The position numbers and the translations under genes are program-made. Under the pieces are notes generated by a model. It was not told the DNA's origin, did no database searches, and worked only from the letters and a program-made list of their open reading frames with translations. Below are positions 55,700 through 64,000 of a stretch of DNA of 64,000 nt, piece after piece. Origin of the DNA: Jaapia argillacea MUCL 33604. Taxonomy: Eukaryota; Basidiomycota; Agaricomycetes; Jaapiales; Jaapiaceae. How positions within the stretch are numbered: the first letter of the stretch is position 1; every line of letters begins with the position of its first letter. The DNA is taken from assembly GCA_000697665.1 (NCBI GenBank), contig KL197723.1, positions 790,075 through 854,074 on the forward strand, read 5' to 3'.

Positions 55700-57455
55700 A
55701 GGCTTTATACATAGCTACTTAGCGGAGTTGGGAGAAATACACAAAACTGGATGCTCTCACTCGATTGGACCGTTGACAGTCAAGAACAAGGAACACAAAT
55801 GGGCGCTAGCAGACACGATACCGCGGGGATGGCCAAGCGCCGACTGAAGGGCTTAATGTGACAGCGGTCATATTGCTAATCTGACGAGAAACTCCAAGTC
55901 AGCGCACCGCACAAGACTGTTGATCCAGAGTAGAAAAATGACGAACCAAATATCGCTGGCCTCGTAACACAATGTGCTGCTGCTGCTGCTGCCGGGAATT
56001 GCGACGAGACGAGGAAGAAAGTTGACCGAAAAGCATTATGGCAGGCTGGAACCCACCATGTGGGTAGGTTCCTACCCCTGGTCCCTGGTCCCTTTACCAC
56101 ATGAGCAAAGGATCGAGATACGCATGACCCGTGTCGGCGAATACTGACCACCGAGATGGAGGAATGGGAAGGACAAGCTGGACACCGACCGTGCGAAAAC
56201 ATAGTTGAACTTCCCTGCATGATGGCTCAATGATCAACCACCATTGGCACCAATGCATCGACCAGTCTCAGTACTTACTTACGACCAGATACACGTCTAG
56301 TCACTGCTCGTCAACTTGTTCGGCCCATCAGCAGGATCGCAAGACATCGTGGCATATGTATGTGCTATTGATGAGTCGCTGTTCTGCGCGCCCCTATCAC
56401 TACCAGGTCGCCACATCGCTCGAAGATGAGGATGCCGCCCTGACTGAGTCTATGGACACTACCTCAGTGAGTGCTCATCTCATTTGGCCATTATTTCGAA
56501 CTGACAACTAATATTGTACCCCAGGCTAGTGATCTCGCGATAAATGAGATTGTTTAGAGCTCGAGGGAGCACCCCCCAGTCTTTCGCCGCATAACTAGCG
56601 GCACCCAGTCTCAGAAAGTCACTCGCAGCATCTCCATCCTGCGATGACAGATCTCATAAATCTACCCACCGATGTCCACTATACCACAACCATCTTGGTC
56701 GACTAATTACAATGATTCCAACTGGACAAGTCTTCGTCGGAGGTCCTCCAGTCCAATGCCTCTCTATGCCGCCATCTTTCCAGAATGTTTTCAACCTGTC
56801 GCTTTCTTTTCTCTCTCCACTCTATCCCGGGTCACATCATGATCCACACTTCCTACCATGCAGTAATCTGGCCATCCCTTGACTCGCCTCAGTTATGCAG
56901 TGTCCCTTACGTCGTCCAGGGTGTATATGGTGGCATACGGAGATGATGTTATAGATATACGCGAATTTCTAATACTGTCCATGGTGCGGCAGATGATATA
57001 CGAGGAACGACAACAGTTAACAGATCAGTGGGGTAAGGGACAGGGATAGTTACGGACGAATGTCGTACAACCGGAGGCGAGCGGGAATAAGGTAAGACGC
57101 CATCCGTAGGGGGTAGCGACGAGGATGAAGAAACTTTGACGGGGGAAAGTGAGGGGCACGAGAAAGAGGCAAGGTGTGGCGTATGCATTATCGTGAGGAA
57201 GGTCAAGTGAGAAAGCCAAGAAAAAAAAGCATTGCATTTTAAAGCACTGCGGAAAGCATCCCAGAACCTTCGACGTAGGGAATGATTCGAACAAGATGAA
57301 AGCATAACCACAATCATCGGCAGGGAATAGACCAACAAAAGGAGTTGGGAAACCAGGAATCCGCTCGAAACCAGCAACCCATAATAATGATTCGCAAACA
57401 AGAAAAGCACTCCAATCAGAAAAGAATTGTCCGCCACTACCCACCACAGGGAAGC
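55700..57455. other. Intergenic with one possible short gene end
   Basis: At 56356-56466 and 56525-56557 a frame splices to ...ATSLEDEDAALTESMDTTS and ASDLAINEIV before a stop. The acidic tail and clean splice sites look real, but only 47 codons can be seen and the 5' part is missing. From about 57450 down to 56950 lies the 3' flank of the Rho4-like gene; its minus strand is T-rich and gives a falsely hydrophobic frame. Confidence 0.3.
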
Positions 57456-58641
57456 TTAACAAATGACGCAACATTTGCCATCGCTGCCATGACCGTAATC
57501 ATCAGCGTCGGCGCTATGCTTCCGTCGGTGACCTTGTCTTTCATCTTGAGCAGGAACGTGCGTGGGTACGCCATCTCGCATTAGCATACTGGCTCGCGTG
57601 GCAGCCTCGAATACGTCATCCACGCCTTCGATTTTCAGTGCTGAACATTCTATAGATGAAAGAAGATCGTCAGCCAATAGCGTCAGGTAGAAGGAATACG
57701 GAAGGAAGTACCTTTATACGCCCGAGCGCCAATGTCCCTTGCCATCCGCTCCGCTTGAGCTCTTGAAACATACTTCTCGCTATCGGGGTGGCCAGGGGGT
57801 GGCCGTAGGTCCGACTTGCAACCAACAAGGAGGACGGGAATGGTAGTACCGCATATGGAACGAACTTCCTCTATCCACTGAAATCGGGAAGGAAAGTAAG
57901 TAAAAGTCACGATTCGTCCCAGAGGACACCACGGAGACAAAAGGATGGAAGGAATAGAGTGTCACTCACTTTTACAGAAACGTTATCTAGAGAATCCGGG
58001 GTGTCAATTGCGAAAGCGATTAAGATGACGTGTGATTTGGAATAGGAGAGCGGCCGCAAGCGCTGAAGGAACCGGCGTCAAAAAGAGTCAGCCCTGCAAG
58101 GAGGGGAAGCCTCAGCGGAAGCAGACCTCGTATTCTTCCTGACCTCTGCAAAAATGTGAGTAATGACCCAAGAGCCACGATGTAGAGCAACCACTCACGC
58201 AGTATCCCAGAGAGCTAGTTGTACAGGTTTGCCATCAAGTCTGATTTCTGCGACGTAATTTTCAAATATTGCTAAGAGCATGATCGTCAGTCTTTGGTTC
58301 ACGAATTGCGCGATGAGTACACACTAGGTTGCTGTTCGGGTGGACCGGAGATGGGCGGTAAGAGAGACACAACACGTCAGGAGTGAGGCCCATCGGAAAC
58401 AAAGCTTGACTGACATATTCTTTGGGAAACTCTCCGAGGGCGAACGAACATAGCAATGACGTTTTCCCGCAAGCACCTAGAGCCCAACATGGATAAATAG
58501 TCAGTACAACGCCCATACCACCATAGACATGGGTCGTACCATCGCCGACGATAACCAACTTCCTCCGAATCTGATGCGACCAGCTTAGTGGAGATGTATC
58601 CTGAAGGGCGCAAGGTTACGCACTGGGTTCCTGTCAGACAT
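57456..58641 (-). CDS. RHO4: Rho4-like small GTPase (220 aa), nine exons including a 7-nt microexon
   Basis: Exons 58641-58624, 58570-58540, 58476-58415, 58331-58325, 58271-58199, 58145-58127, 58062-57970, 57877-57712 and 57649-57456 join to 220 residues. Start [20 protein letters not shown] includes the P-loop [11 protein letters not shown]. The switch I Thr ([14 protein letters not shown]) is encoded by the 7-nt exon CAACCTA. Switch II is DTAGQEEYERLRPLSY; GCKSD and the Rho-specific insert ([12 protein letters not shown]) follow, then [21 protein letters not shown] basic linker and the prenylation box CVIC end the protein, so it should be membrane-bound. Rho GTPases steer actin, septation and cell-wall growth. 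The assignment to Rho4 rather than another Rho rests on the C-terminal half and is moderate. Confidence 0.9.
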
Positions 58642-60040
58642 GACAGACTCTGAAGATCGAAATGGAGTAGGAAGAAAGGAGTGAGCAGGAGCTCAAAACA
58701 AGGCGAGTGTTCGGTTGAGGTCGTTCGGCGTTGAGTTAGGACCGTCGGCGCGTGAATTCCGATTGCGCAGCAAAAAGTGGCGCCGAAGACCTGACAAAAG
58801 TAAAGTAGAGGCGCCCGAGGTTTTGTGGGCGGGAGAAAGAGAAAGAGAACTAAACGAATATAAAATGGAGGGGGGACGGTGGCAGGGACGAAAGGACGAG
58901 GAGGACAACAAGGTTGACGGCGGGCCAGTTGCCTCACAGCCAGGCTCGATGACCTATGTAATGGTTACGTAATGCTGTTGCTATTCAATTTTGGAGCCGT
59001 CAGTTTCGCACAGCGTTCCTTTGCCGTTCCCATTCCAACACACAACACCGCCCAATGATGTGAAAATTCACCCAACATCCAGCGCTATTTGAGGACGGCT
59101 ATCCTATGCCGTATCTCCTTATCCCGTATATCTGTGCTCTCGCTAGCGCCCAGAGTTCTCTGATTGTCGCCACCCATCTACTGGGCGATGCAGATCACTA
59201 TCAGTATCACTAGTGTCGCGATCTAACCATGCCTTGAACTGCATGCAGACCGAGCATCGTATGCTTTCGCCCAGACATACTCACACTGGGGATGGAACTC
59301 CTTCGTTCCCTTCGTTCTATCACAAACTCCTCCCTGCCGTTGCTCGGCTCCTCTTGCTTTCACAATTCTATGCTCCTTTTACCCTAGCCTCTTTCTCCGT
59401 GCCTAACGAACTCACCCCTTCGTTCAGTGCGAGTTATCTTGGCTCTTCCATAATCCTCGCAAGTCGAGACTCGCCTGATGATTCTGTGGCCCTGGGTCTG
59501 CCATCATTGGGCCTACAATGATGCTATCTCTACGTGAGATGCATCATCACGGAGGCATTGCATGTTCTAATAGTCCTTTTCCGTCGTCGATCTACACATC
59601 GACTCCACCTATCCTCTTTTTTTTTTCACCTACGCTACGTATGGGCTGAAACGAACTTTCCTTCGAAAGTTCTTCCGCGATGCAACCCTCAATCTCTCTA
59701 GCTTTGATCCTCTCCTGCGAACCAAACCCTCAAACTCGAGACTTTGTCTGTCCCCTTTCCGCCGATCATCTGTCAGATTGTGGCGTAGTTCAGGGCGTCT
59801 TGTACCGCGTGACAGTGTATCCCGTTTAGGAGTTCCCAAGGCAGAATTCAGTCTACGAGAGTATCAAGGATTCAGTGGCATCAATTGCGTCAATCGACTT
59901 TTCGTTTGCTCAGCAGACATCGACACCATCATTGAGATCGGAGAACTATTGTCTGCCGTCCTTCGTGTGTCTAATTTCCCTAACCTATCTCCCATCCCTA
60001 CCTTTTTCGTGCTTCCACCAGGTATCACGACTTCGACCGC
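58642..60040. other. Intergenic, promoter region of the Rho4-like gene and upstream of the carbonic anhydrases
   Basis: A pyrimidine-rich stretch (minus strand, 58900-58650) precedes the GTPase start. A T run lies near 59617-59628. Open frames at 59213-59521 and 59778-60230 have no domain or splice support. Confidence 0.4.
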
Positions 60041-60860
60041 ATGGCCGCATCCAAATTTGACGTTCTCGTCCAACTGCTCGCCCAGGAAACCTCGATGGGC
60101 AAGAACTTCGCGGAAGCCGACCTTCCATCAACCGCAACGCGTCCATCGACCACAATATTCACCATCCCTGGCCAAGGCCGATCATCACCCAACCTCCGTT
60201 GCGGGTCCTCAAACTTCCTCTAATCTCTGAAGTCCCATCAATCTCCGTTGACCGATGTCCAGGTGAACGCATTAGACTTCTGCCTCCCATTTCACCTTTG
60301 TGATCGAAGTCATTTGCCCGTCGAGGGCCAATCTTGTCGTCGTCGTCGTCGCCCGTCGAGAGCCGAATCGTTGCGGAGCCCATCCGAGTCAATCGCGTGT
60401 GGCGAGGTTGATGATAAATGATGGGAAATGGGATTGTTCGTCCATCTCCCGTGCTGTTGTGGGTCACTGGATGGACTGCGTTGATTCTACCCCATCGGGC
60501 GATTGGGAGTCGAACATGGTGCGTCTCGAGGTATCCTTCTCCTTTGGCAGATCTCTTAACACAGGGCGATCAGTGATAGTCGCCATTCATATGGGATGCG
60601 GAGCAGCAGTCGATCGCCTCGTTAACCCCTCCGGATTACCCGATCATGAGGCCGGCCACGATGCCACAATACCTCACATCCCTACTCACTCGCGAAGTTC
60701 CTTGTCGATCAGGTGCAAGAGGTTCTTGCCCAGGTCAGCATCCGGGATCGGCGGAGAGTCATACCACCAAACATACGAGGGCGCAGGAAGGAAGGTTCAC
60801 CTCCACTGCTGGTTGCACGAGCTCGAGAATATTAAAACGAGAGATCTGGTTAACTGAGGA
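60041..60860 (+). pseudogene. Beta-carbonic anhydrase, broken duplicate
   Basis: The start MAASKFDVLVQLLAQETSMG corresponds to [20 protein letters not shown] of the intact gene at 61410. The zinc-site exon with CADSR is not readable. Near 60583, VAIHMGCGAAVDRLVNPSGL and LPDHEAGHDA match the intact gene's [20 protein letters not shown] and [10 protein letters not shown]. Near 60775, GRKVHLHCWLHELE matches [14 protein letters not shown]. These parts are in different frames and separated by unrelated sequence. It lies 0.5 kb upstream of the intact copy in the same orientation, so it is a decayed tandem duplicate. Confidence 0.7.
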
Positions 60861-61409
60861 GCTGCTGTGCTTTCACTCAGAATTGAACACTCCTGATTGC
60901 TCTGTTGAGACCCCACTTTCAACCCTTTCCGAAGTTCGACATCAACCTTCATCCAAGCTCACCACTGTGCCCCAGAACCGAGAGCTTCCTTTGTCCCCTC
61001 GTTCCTGTCCATCCCTCACCACAATCATGTGGCCAATACTCCTTGAACATCGGTACACCTGGAAAACCTAGCCTCGTCGAATATGGTCTGATTCAGGGCT
61101 CTGATTTGTTGCGGCTGAAGCTTGGGGCTGGATTCGACTGTTGAAGGGTCTCAGAGTTCAAAGCAAGCAGGACAGCTTCAGTTGAATGGCGACAGGAAGA
61201 TGCATGTCCGTCAAGTGCAACTGGCGATGCGAGCAAGATGGAGATTGATAAGATAAAATCACAATCGCCGACCACCAAAAATAGCACATATGCCCCCAAA
61301 CCTCCCCAAACCCTTCGATTGATCAGTTCCTATTCGCTACGACTAGCATCCAACATGGTATTAAAGGGTGAGGTCGGGGCGTACACTTGCTTCACCGCAA
61401 CTATCAACC

Positions 61410-62216
61410 ATGGCACAATTCCCAGTCCTCGCAAAGTTGCTTGCCCAGAATGTCCATTGGGCGAAAGAGGTTGAAGAGGAGGATCCAGGGTTCTTCGAAA
61501 GATCCGCCCAGGGGCAGTCCCCCAAGGTGAGTTGGACTCCAGGTTGAGATACTAAGATCTCAACACCGGTCATCTCTCGCTCCCCTCGTAATCTAGGTGC
61601 TGTGGATTGGTTGTGCTGACTCCCGAGTTCCGGAGTCTGTCATTACCGCAAGCAAACCTGGAGATATCTTCGTCCATCGTAATATCGCCAAGTAAGTCAT
61701 CCAAAGATGATGGTTTGAATGAGGCTGATGTGCATCGCTGGCCCAGCCAGTTCCCGTTGGACGATGTCAACGCCGAAGCCGTCCTGGAGTACGCAGTGGG
61801 ACACCTGAAAGTTGAACACGGTGAGATCAACCAAGTAGTCGGTGATTGAATACAGCGCTGACATGTCAAGTCCAGTGATCATCGTCGGGCACAGCAAGTG
61901 TGGAGGAGCGGCAGCTTGCCTTGCAGCTGCTCAACACCCTTCTGGATTGCCCGATCCTGATGCGGGCCCCAACGCGCCACTCAACGTATGGCTAGCATCT
62001 CTCGTCGAACTGGCCAGGTCCCTCGTCGACCCAACCGAAGAGCTCCTGATTCAGGACAACATTAAGGCTCAAGTCGCGAACGCCGTGAAGAGCCACACCA
62101 TCAAGGAAGCGTGGGCGCACGGTAAAAAGGTGTATGTTCATGGATGGTTGTATGAACTTGAGAAAGGGCACTTGAGGGATTTGGGGATCACTCAGGGGCC
62201 TAAGGAGCCGAAGTAA
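61410..62216 (+). CDS. Beta-class carbonic anhydrase (208 aa)
   Basis: Exons 61410-61526, 61597-61691, 61747-61820 and 61876-62216 splice in frame to 208 residues. The enzyme hydrates carbon dioxide to bicarbonate. The zinc ligands are visible: Cys and the paired Asp-Arg in [12 protein letters not shown], and His and Cys in [13 protein letters not shown]. The exon 3 text [20 protein letters not shown] and the end [20 protein letters not shown] are family-typical. No signal or mitochondrial presequence is evident, so it is probably cytosolic, like the fungal Nce103/Can2 type. The last intron needs the acceptor GTCCAG at 61870-61875; the nearer AAG would create a stop. A broken duplicate lies upstream. 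Confidence 0.92.
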
Positions 62217-63896
62217 AGGGGTGTGGGAAGCATTAGATCTGAAGCTTGTACGACACGACTGCCCAGATGATGGTGATTGAAATGTATTGACTCGAGCTAC
62301 GACTTGTCTGAATGAATATCGAGAGAGGTACGTATCGTCGAACGAACTGGTCTACGTGTGAGAATGTGATTTGGAAGGGAGATCGCAGTAGAAACGTAAA
62401 AGTGTTTCCGACGGGAAGGTAACTATAAGCAGGGCAGAACCTGATGGCGCTGATTCTTCCTCAACGCGATGCCATGCCACGCGAGGAGTCCGGGGAGCCA
62501 TGCTAGCAAGAGTCCAGGACGAAGCGACTCTGGTTGCAGGAGAACAGTATTTGAACGAAGTCAAGCTCCACAAGTGGAGAAAGCCACAGTGCAAGGGAGA
62601 GGTGGACGAAGTGGGATCAAATATTATGCACCCATGGTACGAACATTGCAGAGCCAATTCCCTCGAATGATCGGATGTGAGAATGGGTCGAATAAGACGA
62701 ACTAGAGGGATCTAGGAATAAGCCAGAGATAGGGGAAAGCAAGGCCTTGAGAGTGGTGTGAAGAATGAGCCTTGAGAGAATACTTGGAGATCGCTGGCAG
62801 CCTACGACGAAAATAGGTCGCCAAGAACGGGGGTTGGAAGCGTATTGCGCAGCTAGAAGAACTCAGATTGAAGGGAGCGTGAGGAAAGCCCCACGAGCAT
62901 CTGATGGGTTCCTGTGGAGTCGAACGATGAAGATTGCCAAGGGCTATTGTGGTCGACGAATTGTGCCAGGATTCGGGCTCTGCGATTACACGTGGTAAAG
63001 AAACTCACGGACGAAGGGATATGAACCGAAACATGAAAGGCCTCTAGGAAACGCAGGGTATGACTGCTAATGATTTCGGCAAGGCTGGAAAAGGTGTTGA
63101 GTATATTCTGAGGTTGGGCAAGAGGGTCCCGCGGGAGCGACGACTATGTCCCCAAATCGGCTGAAGTCCGAGTCAGAGAGGAGAAGAGAACATTGGATCG
63201 CTGGCTCAGTGAAGCTGGGTTGAATTCACAAACTTGGGCGGAGAGCGGAAGAAATTGTCGCGTGGGTCGTTGTATATCGAGTGGAGGTGAGAGTCAGAGT
63301 TAGCCAATGAGAATACAAGTAAATTTCCGGTCCGACCTTGTGCCGCCACTTGAACTTGAACGCCGAACAGCATTCAGCGTTCTCCTCTCGAACTGGCCTT
63401 GCACGATCCTTGGGAACTTGGACACCTTTGAATCATTGCTGGTTCCGATGGTTTCGCCCTTGTCAAATCTTGGAAGCCTCTAGACTTGTCTTTCGTCTCG
63501 TGTCGCATCGCACTGTGGGACTTGGTGGCCAACACGAGCAATTTCTCCCATGTCCGAATACCAATTCGCCCCATCGTGTCTATCAAAGAGGAGGAAACGC
63601 TTCTCCGCTTGTTCATCAGGAGGTTCCTGTGAACTTTATCCACCGCTCTTTTGGTCTGCTGAGAACCGGTACCGTCGTTCGTCCACGATCCACCCCTCAC
63701 TAATTATATCGCCGAATGGTTGCTATTCTTCTCGTCGCTATCTATAAATTCGTCCAACACTACTGGCTTCTCATCAGCCTCTCGCCGTGGAATAGACTCG
63801 TCATATTCGCCTCTCTCCCAATCATCCTTGCTCCCAACCCCCATACTCCTTCGCCATTTCTTCCAGCAGATCTAGCCGCTCAGCTCTCAAACAAAC
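62217..63896. other. Intergenic, no supported gene
   Basis: Around 63036 the minus strand has MFRFISLRP followed by a GTGAGTTTC donor, a possible first exon, but no matching second exon was found. The right part is pyrimidine-rich and is probably the promoter and leader of the gene starting at 63897. Confidence 0.4.
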
Positions 63897-64000
63897 ATGA
63901 CCACACCCACCGAAATACATCCGGATCCATTTTCAACTCCTCGACACGAGCATCCTCCTCCCCCGTTTTCATCTAGACCTACTACCGTACCATCCACACC
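63897..64000 (+). CDS. Start of a gene that leaves the window
   Basis: ATG at 63897 after a pyrimidine-rich leader (AACAAACATGACC) opens MTTPTEIHPDPFSTPRHEHP followed by a Pro/Ser/Thr-rich stretch up to the edge. Such a disordered N terminus is common in large fungal membrane or signalling proteins. 34 codons are not enough to name it. Confidence 0.45.
   Translation, partial: MTTPTEIHPDPFSTPRHEHPPPPFSSRPTTVPST

Noticed and set aside
55876-56220. Minus-strand frame with Cys/Ser-rich text near the TGC repeat
   Set aside because: It is explained by the (TGC)n stretch around 55973-55990. No counterpart or splice support.
56949-57437. A hydrophobic 162-codon minus-strand frame resembling a membrane protein
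   Set aside because: It lies directly downstream of the Rho4-like stop and its hydrophobicity comes from T-rich 3' flank sequence.
59213-59521. Open frame upstream of the carbonic anhydrases
   Set aside because: No domain, no splice context, and pyrimidine-rich composition typical of intergenic sequence here.
63338-63703. 121-codon frame before the last gene
   Set aside because: It lies in the likely promoter and leader of the gene at 63897. Both strands are open there, which suggests composition rather than coding.
1-64000. CRISPR arrays, bacterial operons, ribosome binding sites and tRNA genes
   Set aside because: No regularly spaced direct repeats and no cloverleaf-like A/B box pair were seen. 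Gene structure is clearly eukaryotic.

Overview
The window is nuclear DNA of a filamentous or yeast-like fungus, most likely a basidiomycete (Agaricomycotina). The conserved genes are split by many short GT-AG introns (about 50-90 bp, very small exons), and the accessory genes belong to F-box, fungal-kinase and 'NC-x-WF' families that are typical of mushrooms and their relatives. I cannot name the genus. No rRNA, tRNA or CRISPR array was seen.

Layout. 1-2.1 kb: the 5' end of an LTR retrotransposon on the minus strand (broken Gag frame plus a 335-bp LTR). 2.2-22.4 kb and 32.6-38.6 kb: an accessory cluster built from repeated modules. Each module carries an F-box gene (family F2), an unrecognised leucine-rich gene (family F1) and a small protein-kinase-like gene (family K). 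Direct and inverted copies are in all stages of decay. A second F-box family (FB3) has one copy inside the cluster (4.5-5.8 kb) and one outside it (42.6-43.9 kb). 23.2-24.4 kb: mitochondrial Mn superoxide dismutase, a conserved gene inside the cluster. 24.5-32.3 kb: three degraded repeat units, two paralogues of an NC-x-WF protein family, a 273-bp MITE, and a gene-less copy of one paralogue's 5' region. 38.8-40.4 kb: a broken F-box gene. 44.5-54.2 kb: a tandem duplication of an F1/METTL16 pair, in which only the second METTL16 (U6/rRNA-type m6A methyltransferase) is intact, with a third NC-x-WF gene between the copies. 54.4-55.6 kb: an unrecognised multi-exon gene. 57.5-58.6 kb: a Rho4-like GTPase. 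60.0-62.2 kb: a broken and then an intact beta-carbonic anhydrase. 63.9 kb: the first codons of a gene that leaves the window.

How the genes relate. SOD2, METTL16, Rho4 and the carbonic anhydrase look like ordinary single-function conserved genes, with no operon logic. The interesting part is the F1/F2/K/FB3 cluster. F-box proteins normally choose substrates for SCF ubiquitin ligases and F1 looks like a curved repeat protein, so the cluster resembles a fast birth-and-death family of recognition proteins. That interpretation is inference. The counts are: family F1, three copies that read through (one has lost its ATG) and five broken copies or relics; family F2, one intact and two broken; family K, one intact, two broken and one relic; family FB3, two intact.
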